Shown piece by piece: positions 1-9,151 of a DNA stretch of 64,000 bases (its first letter is position 1; each line of letters starts with the position of its first letter). The notes under the pieces were generated by a model, which saw nothing but the letters and a program-made list of their open reading frames with translations, did not search any database and was not told the origin of the DNA. Where the stretch lies: assembly GCF_004114915.1 (NCBI RefSeq), contig NZ_CP022219.1:3750501-3814500 (forward strand), read 5' to 3'. The position numbers were made by a program, and so were the translations under genes. The DNA is from Bradyrhizobium guangxiense. GTDB taxonomy: Bacteria; Pseudomonadota; Alphaproteobacteria; Rhizobiales; Xanthobacteraceae.

Positions 1-710
1 GTCGTGTCGGTGTTGTACCAGAGGAAGTCGCCGACATATTTGAGCAGCTTGTTCTCGCGGACGCAGACCTGCTTCATCTGCCCGCTCGGATGCTGGATGA
101 TGGTGAGGTACTCGCCGGGATCTGCCTTGCCGGGCGCGCCGCTGAGCGGCACCCAGCCGAAATCCTCGAGCTCCTCTCCGCCCGACAGCGAGGTCGGCGT
201 CACCGCGACGATCGAAAAATCGAGCCCGTCGTTGGTGTAGAAGAACTTGCCCGGCTCGAAGCCGAACCGCACCGGCACGCGCTCCTGCCCTGCGACGTCG
301 AGCTCATAGTTGAAATCGGCGATCGAATTGGCGGCTTCGGCCGGCTTGCCGAAGACGTGATGGTTCGTCAGCAACAGGCCTGGGCCGATCAGGAAGCCCG
401 AACCATAGCCGAGCAGGTTCGACTTGAGATCCCTGAGCTGGATGCGGCAGACCGAGCGCGAGGCGGCGGTCCCTTTGGCGAGATAATTGATGCTGTCCAG
501 ATCATTGCCCTGGATGATCCGCTCCAGGCCGATCTCGGCCTTCTCCACGTCCTGCGTCTCGGCCAGCAGCTGGCGCTGGCGCAGGCGCATCTTTTCGACG
601 GTCATCTCGATCGGACCGTCGCCCAATTTCCGGTTCAAGGCTTCGGGTGAGAACTCGGCTTGCTTGAATCGCCTTTCTGAGCCCGCGATCAGGCTTGGCT
701 TGATGAGCAT
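1..710 (-). CDS. Trypsin-like (V8-type) serine protease, N-terminal part, cut by window edge
   Basis: Reading the minus strand from an ATG at 710 gives an open frame of about 236 codons that runs off the window start without a stop. The ATG has AGAGGT a few bases upstream. The first ~85 residues are charged and helical. Then comes a chymotrypsin-fold core with GYGSGFLIGPGLLLTNHHVF, where H118 in TNHHV is the expected catalytic histidine, and LDFSIVAV, where D164 is the expected aspartate. The nucleophile serine (GxSG) would lie just beyond the edge. There is no obvious signal peptide, so it may be cytoplasmic. Related proteins can carry an extra C-terminal domain, which cannot be judged here. 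The fold assignment is firm; substrate and role are unknown. Confidence 0.8.
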   Translation of the reverse strand, partial: MLIKPSLIAGSERRFKQAEFSPEALNRKLGDGPIEMTVEKMRLRQRQLLAETQDVEKAEIGLERIIQGNDLDSINYLAKGTAASRSVCRIQLRDLKSNLLGYGSGFLIGPGLLLTNHHVFGKPAEAANSIADFNYELDVAGQERVPVRFGFEPGKFFYTNDGLDFSIVAVTPTSLSGGEELEDFGWVPLSGAPGKADPGEYLTIIQHPSGQMKQVCVRENKLLKYVGDFLWYNTDT

Positions 711-974
711 CGTGACCTCTCAAATGGCTGGGCGAATATTGGACGTGGTCGGCGCCCCAAAAAATTGACGCCAAGTTGCAGCGCAGGCCGGACTGCCGGT
801 CGCTGCGGAAATCGGGGGCATGCCCCCGACACTACTTTAGACCTGTATATCTACTGCCACGCAACCACGCGGCATCATGCCATGGTCTGCAACCTCACCA
901 GTGTGAGATTTCCCACACTTGATCGACGCAGCTGGGCATCGCGATCTCGCGGCGGCTTGCGGCCGGCGGACGAT

Positions 975-1187
975 CTACCGCTTCAGGTACCACCGCCGCA
1001 GCGCCACGATCGCCCAGATCGCTTCGACCAGACCGAACGGCCAGGCGCCCTGGAGGAAGCCATAGGCCGAGCCGAGCGCGCAGGAGGCGGCAAACAGCAG
1101 CACGAACCAATGGCTGCGGTCTTCCAGGGCGTAGGTGACCAGCATCGCCGTGACGGCGAACAGGCCGAATAATGTCAGCGCATCCAT
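975..1187 (-). CDS. Small two-helix membrane protein, function unknown
   Basis: A 70-residue protein with two hydrophobic segments (about residues 5-20 and 27-60, the second broken by a Gly/Pro bend). It ends in a basic RRWYLKR tail that should sit in the cytoplasm. It starts at an ATG at 1187, on the opposite strand to ruvX whose start lies about 50 bases away, so the two share a short divergent promoter region. I do not recognise a named family. The amphipathic layout and positive-inside tail make it more convincing than the overlapping frames. Confidence 0.6.
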   Translation of the reverse strand: MDALTLFGLFAVTAMLVTYALEDRSHWFVLLFAASCALGSAYGFLQGAWPFGLVEAIWAIVALRRWYLKR

Positions 1188-1233
1188 GGTTCCGGGTTCA
1201 CTCCCCGGCGCGACGCGTGATATGCGCTACGCC

Positions 1234-1719
1234 ATGCCGGCTCTTATCCTGCCCCTCATCGATGCTGCAACCCACTGGCCCGCGCGCGGCGCGCTGGTCG
1301 GGCTCGATCTCGGCACCAAGACCATCGGCGTCGCCGTGTCCGACCCGGACCGGCGGCTTGCGACCGGCGTCGAGACGGTCCTGCGCAAGCAATTCAAGCA
1401 GGACGCCGCCCGGCTGCTCGCGATTGCGGCCGAGCGCAAGGTCGTCGGCTTCGTGCTTGGCCTGCCGATCAACATGGACGGCAGCGAGGGCCCGCGCGCG
1501 CAATCCACCCGCGCCTTTGCCCGCAACCTTGCCGGCCTGACCGCGCTGCCCATCGGCCTGTGGGACGAGCGGCTCTCGACCGCGGCGGTCGAGCGTGAAT
1601 TGATCGGCATGGACGTCAGCCGCGCCAAGCGCGCCGAGGTGATCGACGAGCATGCCGCGATCTTCATCCTGCAAGGCGCGCTCGACCGTCTCGCCAATCT
1701 CGGTCCAGGGACCGCCTGA
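1234..1719 (+). CDS. ruvX: Putative pre-16S rRNA nuclease / Holliday junction resolvase YqgF
   Basis: A 161-residue RNase H-fold protein of the YqgF/RuvX family, implicated in 5' maturation of 16S rRNA and proposed as a Holliday junction resolvase. Visible motifs are [15 protein letters not shown] (first acidic residue), the [10 protein letters not shown] loop, DERLST and the C-terminal [10 protein letters not shown] (last acidic residue). The open frame extends upstream to 1135, but those residues look non-coding and overlap the divergent gene. The ATG at 1234 (MPALILP) is preferred; 1222 is the alternative. The AEC transporter begins four bases after the stop, so the two are probably co-transcribed. 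Confidence 0.88.
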   Translation: MPALILPLIDAATHWPARGALVGLDLGTKTIGVAVSDPDRRLATGVETVLRKQFKQDAARLLAIAAERKVVGFVLGLPINMDGSEGPRAQSTRAFARNLAGLTALPIGLWDERLSTAAVERELIGMDVSRAKRAEVIDEHAAIFILQGALDRLANLGPGTA

Positions 1720-1722
1720 CCG

Positions 1723-2646
1723 ATGGCCGTCGTGGTCGCGGCGCTGCTGCCGGTCTTCATCCTCATCGTGCTCGGCGTGGTGCTAAAGCGCAGCCTGATG
1801 CGGCTCGACACGCAATGGCACGGGCTGGAGCGGCTGACCTATTTCGTGCTGTTCCCCATGCTGCTGATCCAGACGCTGGTGAAGGCCGACCTCTCCAAGG
1901 TGCCGGTCGCCGGCGTCGGCGGCGCGCTGCTGCTGTCGGCGCTGGCGATGTCGCTGCTCTGCCTCGCGCTCCGCCCTGCCCTGGCGCGGCTCGATATCGA
2001 CGGCCCCGCCTTCACCTCGATCTTCCAGGGCGCAACCCGCTGGCAAACCTTCGTCGCGCTGTCGATCGCCGCCAACATGTTCGGCGATCTCGGGCTGGCG
2101 CTCGCCTCCGTGGCGATGGTCGCGATCATCCCGCTCGTCAACGTCTTCAGCGTCGCCGTGCTCGCGCATTACGCCGCGCCCGAAAAGCAATCCGACCCTG
2201 CCATCGTGATGACGTTGGTGCGCAATCCTCTGATTTGGGCCTGCGCCATCGGCCTCTTCGTCAATGTCACCCACCTGCCGCTGCCGAAACTCTGGCATGA
2301 GGTGGCCGACGCGCTCAGCCGTTCCTCGCTGGCGATCGGGCTGCTCGTCACCGGCGCCGGCCTGCACCTGGAAGGCCTGCTGCGCCCGAGCGCTGCCGCT
2401 GCGATCGGCGTCGTTTTCAAGCTGGTCCTGATGCCGGCACTCGCTCTCGCTCTCGCCGTCTGGTTCGGGCTAACGGGCGACAGCCTGGCGATCGTCGCGA
2501 TCTGCTCGGCGGTCCCGACCTCGTCGAGCGCCTATGTGCTGGCCCGCCAGATGGGCGGCGATGCGCCGCTGCTGGCGCAGATCATCACACTGCAGACGAT
2601 TTTGGCGGCGATCACGATGCCGATCGCGATCGCGCTGGTGGCCTAG
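1723..2646 (+). CDS. AEC (auxin efflux carrier) family transporter
   Basis: A 307-residue integral membrane protein with about ten hydrophobic segments in two halves, typical of the AEC/BASS-fold carriers annotated as malonate, malate or auxin-like permeases. A polar break around residues 95-110 (FQGATRWQTFVALSIA) and the C-terminal CSAVPTSSSAYVLARQMGG match the family's conserved crossover regions. It starts at an ATG four bases after ruvX and ends overlapping the convergent CPBP protease gene by four bases. The transported substrate cannot be inferred. Confidence 0.85.
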   Translation: MAVVVAALLPVFILIVLGVVLKRSLMRLDTQWHGLERLTYFVLFPMLLIQTLVKADLSKVPVAGVGGALLLSALAMSLLCLALRPALARLDIDGPAFTSIFQGATRWQTFVALSIAANMFGDLGLALASVAMVAIIPLVNVFSVAVLAHYAAPEKQSDPAIVMTLVRNPLIWACAIGLFVNVTHLPLPKLWHEVADALSRSSLAIGLLVTGAGLHLEGLLRPSAAAAIGVVFKLVLMPALALALAVWFGLTGDSLAIVAICSAVPTSSSAYVLARQMGGDAPLLAQIITLQTILAAITMPIAIALVA

Positions 2647-3434
2647 CCGCCCAGCCACATCGTCAGCACCACCGCCGTCATGTTGTTCAGCGCGTGCAGC
2701 ACGATGGTGAGCCAGAGCGAACCCGCGCGATGGCGCATGTAGCCGAACCACAGACCGATGGTGAAGACCTCGGCGAGGAAGTAAATGTCGTATTGCAGGT
2801 GGACGATGGTCCACACCAGCGACGACAAGAGGATCGCGCCGGGCACGCGCAGGAAGCTCGCCGACCAGCCACGATAGAGGAAACCGCGTGCCAAAACCTC
2901 TTCCGACATCGGAGCGGCTACGCTGAAGGCGAACAGAAGCAGCAGTGCCGCGCCCTTGTCGCGTCCGGATTTCAACAGATCGGTCATGAAGCCCGGCGTC
3001 GCCTCGCGGCCGAGCGCGCGCGACATCGTCTCCCAGACCAGCACGATCAGGATGAGTCCGATCGCGCCGAACAGGAGCTGCTTCCAGGACGGCCAATGCA
3101 GTGCCAAATAGTCGACGAAGGAGGCCTTCTTGATGGCGATGGGGAGCCACACCGCCAGAAGCGTCGCCGGCAGGCCCATGATGACCGAGAGCGCGAGCGT
3201 CTGCGGCTCGTGGCCGACCAGCTGGATCGAGGCAAGATCCATCGGCAGGCCGCGCGAGGCCGCCAGCAGCACGACAGCGCCGATCTGCCCGACGAACATC
3301 GCGACGAAGATGAAGAGGCCCCACAGCGCCGTGCCCCAGAACTTCCAGACGCGTGGCGCCGCCGGCGCCTCGGTCAGCGGCGGATGGTCGGGATTGAGGG
3401 AGTCCATCAAGAGGCTTTCGTTTTGGAGACTCAC
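2643..3434 (-). CDS. CPBP family intramembrane metalloprotease
   Basis: A 263-residue multi-pass membrane protein with the Abi/CPBP (Rce1-like) motifs: EEVLARGFLYRG (paired glutamates), a second conserved histidine in WTIVHLQYD, and HALNN in the last helix. These residues line the intramembrane active site in the family. It starts at a GTG whose last bases overlap the stop of the upstream acyl-CoA dehydrogenase gene (GTGA, 3431-3434), indicating translational coupling. An in-frame ATG at 3407 is the alternative start. Substrates are unknown; family members process prenylated or membrane-embedded peptides. Confidence 0.85.
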   Translation of the reverse strand: MSLQNESLLMDSLNPDHPPLTEAPAAPRVWKFWGTALWGLFIFVAMFVGQIGAVVLLAASRGLPMDLASIQLVGHEPQTLALSVIMGLPATLLAVWLPIAIKKASFVDYLALHWPSWKQLLFGAIGLILIVLVWETMSRALGREATPGFMTDLLKSGRDKGAALLLLFAFSVAAPMSEEVLARGFLYRGWSASFLRVPGAILLSSLVWTIVHLQYDIYFLAEVFTIGLWFGYMRHRAGSLWLTIVLHALNNMTAVVLTMWLGG

Positions 3435-5074
3435 GGCAGCGCCCGCTCCAGCAGCGCGCGCGCCTCGCCGCCCTCCAGCTCGACGGCGCCGTACATGCTG
3501 GCGTGATTGGCCGCAAGGCGCGTGCTCGCGAACAGTTCGGCATTGTGTGGCGACACGCCATTCAGCGCCGCGGCGGCAGCAAGCAGCGAAAGCTTCTCGA
3601 CGGCAAGCCGCGCGACACGCTCACCATCGGCGCGTCGAAACGTCTTGCCGATGAAGCTGACCGCCTCCCCCGCCCCGGGCAGGCCCTTCGTCTCGGCCGC
3701 GAGAGCCTGAAGCACCGCCATCGCCGGCTCCGGCTCGCGCGAGAGGGCGCGGAGCACGTCGAGGCACATCACGTTGCCGGAGCCTTCCCAGATCGCATTG
3801 ACCGGCGACTCCCGATAGTGCCGCGCCAGAATGCCGTCCTCGACATAGCCATTGCCGCCGAGGCATTCCATGGCCTCATAGAGGAACGGCGGCGCGCTCT
3901 TGCAGGTCCAGTATTTGATCGCCGGCGTCAGCAGCCGCATATAGGCAGCCTCCGCCGCATCATGCGGCGTCCGGTCGAAAGCACGGCAGAGCCGCATCAC
4001 CAGGGCCGTGCTGGCCTCGACATGCAGCGCCATGTCGGACAGCACCGCCTGCATCAGAGGCTGATCGGCCAGATGCTTCTGGAACACGCTGCGGTGACGG
4101 GCGTGATGCAGCGCATGCGCCAGCCCCGCGCGCATCAGGCCGACCGAGGCGATCGCACAATCCTGCCGCGTCAGCTGCACCATCTGGATGATGGTGCGGA
4201 TGCCCTTGCCCTCCTCGCCGACCGCTTGCCCATAGGCCCCGATGAACTCGACCTCGGACGAGGCATTGGAGCGATTGCCGAGCTTGTCCTTGAGGCGCTG
4301 GAACTGGATCGCGTTGACGGAGCCGTCCGGCGCGAAGCGCGGCATGAAGAAACAGGTCAGCCCGCCCTCGGCCTGCGCCAGCACCAGGAACGCATCGCAC
4401 ATCGGCGCCGACATGAACCATTTATGGCCGGTGATACGATAGGCCTCGCCCTCGCGCACGGCCCGCGTCATGTTGGAGCGCACGTCGGTGCCGCCCTGTT
4501 TCTCGGTCATGCCCATGCCGAGCGTCATGCCGCGCTTCTGCCACCACGGTGCGAAGCTCGGATCGTAGCTCTTGGTCGAGAGCACCGGCATCACCTTGTG
4601 AAGCAGATCCGGCTGCGTCGCCAGCGCTCCGACGGAGGCACGCGTCATCGTGATCGGGCAAAGATGGCCGGTCTCGACCTGGGCGGCCATGTAGAATTTT
4701 GCCGCGCGAATGACTTCGGCGGCCTCGCCAGCGGGTTTGCCTTTCGCAGTCCAGGTCGAATTGTGCACGCCGGCGTGGGCGCTGTGCGCCATCAGCTCGT
4801 GATAAGCCGGGTGAAACTCCACCTGGTCGCGGCGATTTCCTTTTGCGTCGAAGGTGCGCAGCTTCGGCGTGTTCTCGTTGGCGAGGCGTCCGCGATCGGC
4901 CATCGCGGCCGAGCCCCATTGCTTGCCGAACTCGGACAGCTCCCGTTCCGCCGCCGCACCCCCATTGGCCTTCACGGACTCGACCAGCGGCCGGTCCACC
5001 GTGAACAGGTCGACATCCTCGAACGGCGGCGACTGGTTGAAGACCTCGTGGGTCGCAAAGCTCGGTTGGGTCAT
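3431..5074 (-). CDS. aidB: AidB-like acyl-CoA dehydrogenase
   Basis: A 547-residue flavoprotein of the acyl-CoA dehydrogenase superfamily, closest in architecture to AidB of the adaptive response to alkylation damage. Visible are the N-terminal VFNQSPPFEDVDLFTVD segment, TMTRASVGALATQ, the FAD-proximal MTEKQGGTDVRSN, GHKWFMSAP, and ECLGGNGYVEDG with NAIWEGSGNVMCLD near the C-terminus. E. coli AidB is a similar length and is reported to bind DNA and to have weak isovaleryl-CoA dehydrogenase activity. The start at 5074 has GGA at a good distance; the longer frame to 5167 adds low-complexity residues. No ada or alkB neighbour is present, so a DNA-damage role is an inference. Confidence 0.78.
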   Translation of the reverse strand: MTQPSFATHEVFNQSPPFEDVDLFTVDRPLVESVKANGGAAAERELSEFGKQWGSAAMADRGRLANENTPKLRTFDAKGNRRDQVEFHPAYHELMAHSAHAGVHNSTWTAKGKPAGEAAEVIRAAKFYMAAQVETGHLCPITMTRASVGALATQPDLLHKVMPVLSTKSYDPSFAPWWQKRGMTLGMGMTEKQGGTDVRSNMTRAVREGEAYRITGHKWFMSAPMCDAFLVLAQAEGGLTCFFMPRFAPDGSVNAIQFQRLKDKLGNRSNASSEVEFIGAYGQAVGEEGKGIRTIIQMVQLTRQDCAIASVGLMRAGLAHALHHARHRSVFQKHLADQPLMQAVLSDMALHVEASTALVMRLCRAFDRTPHDAAEAAYMRLLTPAIKYWTCKSAPPFLYEAMECLGGNGYVEDGILARHYRESPVNAIWEGSGNVMCLDVLRALSREPEPAMAVLQALAAETKGLPGAGEAVSFIGKTFRRADGERVARLAVEKLSLLAAAAALNGVSPHNAELFASTRLAANHASMYGAVELEGGEARALLERALP

Positions 5075-5170
5075 TTGCGTTCCGATCAAATCCATGTCGG
5101 CACCGGCGGTGCCACCTCTCCCCTTGGGAGAGGTAATCCGACTCGCGGCTGCATCTGCTTCAATCAAACT

Positions 5171-5929
5171 CTACCTTGTTCGCGGCTGGATCGGGAAATC
5201 ATAGGCCGCCCCGCCGGCCCCAGGCAGGGAAAAATGCCACCACTCCTTCGAATAGTTCACAAAGCCTTGCCTGGCCATCGCAGCCACCAGCCGCTTGCGC
5301 CAGGCCCGCTGCTCCGGCGTGATCGACGGTGCTGCGGTATGGCCCTTCGTGTCGGTGCAGTCGTAACCGGTGCCCATGTCGACGCTGCCTTCCGGCGCCC
5401 GCGCTTCGACCGGCGCCGTGCAGTCGGCATAGCTCTTCGACGGGTCGTACCTGCCTGAATTGTCAGCCTTGAGATCGACCAGCGTGAGATCGACTGCCGC
5501 ACCGGCGGAATGCTGCGAGCGACTTGCGATGTAGCCGAGGCGGAACAGCTCGGTCTTGGGAATCTTGGGATTGTAGCGCCGCTCGGCGGCGGTCTCGCGA
5601 CCGTTTTGCGACCACTTGACCATGTCGAGCGAGGCCCGCGCCGGCCGGTAGCAGTCGAACATCTTGAGCGATAGAGTTTGCGCCGCCAGCTCCTGCTGCA
5701 CCGCCTTGAGCCGCAGCCCCACCTCGCGCTTCACCACGCATTCGCCGGCGTCGTAACCGGCGAGCGGACGGCCGACGAAATTGTTCGACGTGGCGTAGCG
5801 GATGTCCTGGATGATGCTGGGGTCGACGTCGCGCAGATAGACGAAATCGCCGGGGGGCGATTGGGCTGAAGCGGATGAGATCGATGCGATTATGAAAAAC
5901 GAGACTGAAATAGATCTGACCAAGCTCAT
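5171..5929 (-). CDS. VanX-like D-alanyl-D-alanine dipeptidase (peptidase M15D), exported
   Basis: A 252-residue protein with an N-terminal signal peptide (hydrophobic residues 7-18, cleavage likely after ASAQ). The M15D zinc-site motifs are present: [13 protein letters not shown] (SxHxxGxAxD) and EWWHFSL (ExxxH). The [11 protein letters not shown] segment and the N-terminal [15 protein letters not shown] also fit the family. Such enzymes cleave D-Ala-D-Ala; without vanH/vanA partners the likely role is periplasmic peptidoglycan fragment salvage rather than glycopeptide resistance. It lies divergent from pyrB, with a palindromic repeat in between. Confidence 0.86.
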   Translation of the reverse strand: MSLVRSISVSFFIIASISSASAQSPPGDFVYLRDVDPSIIQDIRYATSNNFVGRPLAGYDAGECVVKREVGLRLKAVQQELAAQTLSLKMFDCYRPARASLDMVKWSQNGRETAAERRYNPKIPKTELFRLGYIASRSQHSAGAAVDLTLVDLKADNSGRYDPSKSYADCTAPVEARAPEGSVDMGTGYDCTDTKGHTAAPSITPEQRAWRKRLVAAMARQGFVNYSKEWWHFSLPGAGGAAYDFPIQPRTR

Positions 5930-5942
5930 TTACCTTCCCCCT

Positions 5943-6023
5943 GTCATTCCGGGGCGATGCGAAGCATCGAACCCGGAATCTCGAGATTCCGGGTCTGGCG
6001 CTTGCGCGCCATCCCGGAATGAC
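5943..6023. repeat. Palindromic intergenic repeat, family A (short copy)
   Basis: The element begins GTCATTCCGGG and ends CCCGGAATGAC, forming a long outer stem. An inner perfect hairpin, ACCCGGAATC-TCGA-GATTCCGGGT, sits in the middle. It lies between the dipeptidase and pyrB genes. The same termini recur at 12827-12934, 23215-23318 and 42995-43120. This copy is the shortest. Confidence 0.85.
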
Positions 6024-6110
6024 TATGCGGGCGACAGATCAGGGGATAACTCCCCTCCCGCCGTTTGCCCCTTGCCCCACCCCCCATCCCCGCCTATAGC
6101 TCTGCTTTTA

Positions 6111-7058
6111 ATGACATCGAAATCGACCTTCGTCCTCGGCCACCGGCATTTGCTGGGCATCGAGGGCCTTTCCGCGGCCGACATCACCGGCCTCCTCGAC
6201 CTGTCCGAAGAATATGTCGAGCTCAACCGCCAGGTTGACAAGAAGCGCACCGTCCTGCGGGGACGGACGCAGGTGAACCTCTTCTTCGAGGCCTCTACCC
6301 GGACCCAATCCTCGTTCGAACTCGCGGGAAAGCGGCTTGGCGCGGATGTCATGAACATGTCGGTCGCTTCCTCGTCCATCAAGAAGGGCGAGACGCTGAT
6401 CGACACCGCGATGACGCTGAACGCCATGCACCCGGACATCCTGGTGATGCGCCATCACGCCTCCGGCGCGGTGGAACTGCTGGCCCGCAAGGTCGACGGT
6501 TCCGTGATCAATGCCGGCGACGGCGCGCACGAGCACCCGACGCAGGCCCTGCTCGACGCGCTCACCATCCGCCGCAACAAGGGCCGGATCGAGGGGCTCG
6601 TCGTCGCGATCTGCGGCGACGTGCTGCATTCGCGCGTCGCCCGCTCCAACATCATCCTCCTCAACACCATGGGTGCCCGCGTCCGCGTCGTCGGCCCATC
6701 CACGCTCCTGCCGCCCGGCATCGAGCGGATGGGCGTCGAGGTCGCGCGCGACATGCGCGAGGGCCTCAACGGCGCGGACATCGTCATGATGCTGCGGCTG
6801 CAGCGCGAGCGCATGAACGGCTCCTTCGTGCCGTCGTCGAGCGAATATTTCCACTATTTCGGGCTCGACCAGAAGAAGCTCGCCTACGCCAAGCCGGACG
6901 CACTCGTGATGCATCCCGGCCCCATGAACCGCGGCGTCGAGATCGACACGGCGGTCGCCGACGGCGCGCAATCCCTGATCCGCGAACAGGTGGAGATGGG
7001 CGTGGCCGTGCGCATGGCGGTGCTGGAAGCGCTCGCCCGTAACCTGCCGAACGCGTGA
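6111..7058 (+). CDS. pyrB: Aspartate carbamoyltransferase catalytic subunit
   Basis: A 315-residue enzyme that condenses carbamoyl phosphate and aspartate, the committed step of pyrimidine synthesis. The carbamoyl-phosphate loop [20 protein letters not shown] is present in full (STRT), followed by [17 protein letters not shown] and the C-terminal [14 protein letters not shown]. The frame is open back to 5892, but that stretch overlaps a palindromic repeat and the divergent gene, so the ATG at 6111 is taken as the start. The stop overlaps the pyrC start, so the two genes are translationally coupled. No pyrI regulatory subunit is nearby. Confidence 0.95.
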   Translation: MTSKSTFVLGHRHLLGIEGLSAADITGLLDLSEEYVELNRQVDKKRTVLRGRTQVNLFFEASTRTQSSFELAGKRLGADVMNMSVASSSIKKGETLIDTAMTLNAMHPDILVMRHHASGAVELLARKVDGSVINAGDGAHEHPTQALLDALTIRRNKGRIEGLVVAICGDVLHSRVARSNIILLNTMGARVRVVGPSTLLPPGIERMGVEVARDMREGLNGADIVMMLRLQRERMNGSFVPSSSEYFHYFGLDQKKLAYAKPDALVMHPGPMNRGVEIDTAVADGAQSLIREQVEMGVAVRMAVLEALARNLPNA

Positions 7059-8365
7059 TGCCGATGTTGACCGACCGCCGCCCCGTCCTGCTTGCCAACG
7101 CCCGCGTCGTCGATCCCTCCAGGGATTTCGACGGCATCGGCGACGTCCTGATTGCCGACGGCCCCATCCGCGAGACCCGCCGCGGCATTGGTGCTGCCGG
7201 TGTCCCCGAGGGCACCGACATCGTCAACTGCTCCGGCAAGATCGTCGCGCCCGGCCTGATCGACATGCGCGCCTTCGTCGGCGAGCCCGGCTTCAGCCAT
7301 CGCGAGACCTTTGCCTCCGCGAGCCAGGCGGCCGCGACCGGCGGCATCACCACCATCATCTGCCAGCCCGATACCTTGCCGGTCATCGACAATTCGGCGA
7401 CCGTCGACTTCGTCATGCGCCGCGCCCGCGACACCGCCATCGTCAACATCCAGCCAATGGCGGCGCTCACCAAGGGCATGCACGGCGAGGAAATGACCGA
7501 GTTCGGCCTGCTCAAGGCCGCCGGCGCCGTCGCCTTCAGCGACGCTGCCAGAAGCGTGACCAATGCGCAGGTGATGCGCCGCGCGCTGACCTACGCGCGC
7601 GATTTCGACGCGCTGATCGTGCATTACACCGAGGACCCCGATCTCGTCGGCGAAGGCGTGATGAACGAAGGCGAGTTCGCTTCGCGCCTCGGCCTGATGG
7701 GCATCCCGAGTGCCGCCGAGGCGGTCGTCCTCGAACGCGACATGCGCCTCGTCGCGCTGACCGGCGGCCGTTATCACGCGGCCTCGCTGACCTGCATCGA
7801 CTCCCTCGACGTCCTCCAGCGCGCCCGCGACGCCGGGCTCGCCGTCAGCGCCTCGGTCTCGATCAACCATCTGGCGCTGAACGAGAACGACATCGGCCCC
7901 TACCGGTCGTTCCTGAAGCTGTCGCCGCCGCTGCGCAGCGAGGACGACCGCCGGGCGCTGGTGGCCGCGATGGCCTCCGGCCTCCTCGACGTCATCATGT
8001 CCGACCACAATCCGCAGGACGTCGAGGTCAAGCGCCTGCCGTTCGCGGAAGCGGCTCCCGGCGCCATCGGCCTGGAAACCATGCTGCCCGCCGGCCTGCG
8101 CCTCGTGCACAATGGCGAGCTGGAACTGAAGACGCTGATCCGGGCGATGTCGACCCGTCCGGCCGAGTTGCTCGGCCTGCCTGGCGGAACCCTGCGCGCA
8201 GGCAGTCCCGCCGACGTGATCGTGATCGACCCCGACGTGCCCTGGGTGGTCGATCCCGCCGACCTCAAATCGCCCTGCAAGAACACCCCGTTCGACGAGG
8301 CCCGCTTTACAGGCCGCGTGGTGCGCACCATTGTCGGCGGCCGTACGGTGTACGAGCATGTCTGA
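7058..8365 (+). CDS. pyrC: Dihydroorotase (multifunctional-complex type)
   Basis: A 435-residue amidohydrolase converting carbamoyl aspartate to dihydroorotate, directly after pyrB. It shows KIVAPGLIDMRAFVGEPG, where the usual metal-binding HxH of the first strand is replaced by R-A-F. This is the PyrX-like pattern in which the protein can be catalytically weak or structural. HYTEDPDLV, NHLALNE and VIMSDHNPQDVE follow further on. The ATG at 7058 shares one base with the pyrB stop (TGATG); GTG at 7055 is an alternative. The missing HxH leaves real doubt whether this protein or another dihydroorotase supplies the activity. Confidence 0.85.
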   Translation: MPMLTDRRPVLLANARVVDPSRDFDGIGDVLIADGPIRETRRGIGAAGVPEGTDIVNCSGKIVAPGLIDMRAFVGEPGFSHRETFASASQAAATGGITTIICQPDTLPVIDNSATVDFVMRRARDTAIVNIQPMAALTKGMHGEEMTEFGLLKAAGAVAFSDAARSVTNAQVMRRALTYARDFDALIVHYTEDPDLVGEGVMNEGEFASRLGLMGIPSAAEAVVLERDMRLVALTGGRYHAASLTCIDSLDVLQRARDAGLAVSASVSINHLALNENDIGPYRSFLKLSPPLRSEDDRRALVAAMASGLLDVIMSDHNPQDVEVKRLPFAEAAPGAIGLETMLPAGLRLVHNGELELKTLIRAMSTRPAELLGLPGGTLRAGSPADVIVIDPDVPWVVDPADLKSPCKNTPFDEARFTGRVVRTIVGGRTVYEHV

Positions 8366-8412
8366 CGCGCGCGATCACGCGACATTGAGATCCAGCCTTT
8401 GGAGCTGCCGCC

Positions 8413-9009
8413 ATGGGGCTTGAAGCATTCTTGCCGGTAGCTTTCGTGATCGGCTACCTTTTCGGCTCGATTCCGTTCGGGCTGATCCTGACCAGGCTCG
8501 CCGGCACGCAGGATATCCGCTCGATCGGCTCCGGCAGCATCGGCGCCACCAACGTGCTGCGCACCGGACGCAAGAGCCTTGCCGCGGGTACCCTGCTGTT
8601 CGACGCGCTCAAGGGCACCGCCGCCGTGGTGATCGCCGGCTACATTGCAGGACCCAATGCCGCCATGGTGGCCGGGCTCGGCGCCTTCCTCGGCCATCTC
8701 TTCCCGGTCTGGCTTAAGTTTAGGGGCGGCAAGGGCGTCGCCGTCTATATCGGCATCCTGCTCGGCCTGTTCTGGCCCGGCATGGTGGTGTTCTGCCTGC
8801 TCTGGCTGGCGACCGCCTTCACCACCCGCTACTCGTCGCTGTCGGCGCTGGTCGCCGCGTTCATCACGCCGATGTTCCTGTGGTGGTTCGGCCATCTCGC
8901 ATTGTCCGCGTTGTTTGCGGTACTGACGCTGCTGCTGTTCTACGCGCACCGCGAGAACATCAAGCGATTGCAAGCAGGCAAGGAAAGCCGGATCGGCGAG
9001 AAGGCGTAA
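8413..9009 (+). CDS. plsY: Glycerol-3-phosphate acyltransferase PlsY
   Basis: A 198-residue, five-helix inner-membrane enzyme that transfers the acyl group from acyl phosphate to glycerol-3-phosphate, the first step of phospholipid synthesis. The three conserved cytoplasmic motifs are visible: [29 protein letters not shown] and [11 protein letters not shown]. The length is normal. It follows pyrC by 47 bases on the same strand; the pyrC-plsY-dprA neighbourhood is common in this order, but here a patatin and an amidase gene separate plsY from dprA. Confidence 0.94.
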   Translation: MGLEAFLPVAFVIGYLFGSIPFGLILTRLAGTQDIRSIGSGSIGATNVLRTGRKSLAAGTLLFDALKGTAAVVIAGYIAGPNAAMVAGLGAFLGHLFPVWLKFRGGKGVAVYIGILLGLFWPGMVVFCLLWLATAFTTRYSSLSALVAAFITPMFLWWFGHLALSALFAVLTLLLFYAHRENIKRLQAGKESRIGEKA

Positions 9010-9151
9010 AAAGTACGGATACCGCCGCACCCTTTCTGCATTATATGCCAAATCCTGTTCGCAACTTACCGCCTGCTCGCGGCCGGTAGTAGCGAGCGGG
9101 TTCCATGCCTGTCATCCTGACAGGCATGATGGCGTTACGCGGTTGCTCAGA

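Noticed and set aside
3503..5458. A 651-codon plus-strand frame opposite the AidB-like gene
   Set aside because: It is the shadow of the acyl-CoA dehydrogenase; composition is Arg/His-rich and it overlaps the dipeptidase gene.
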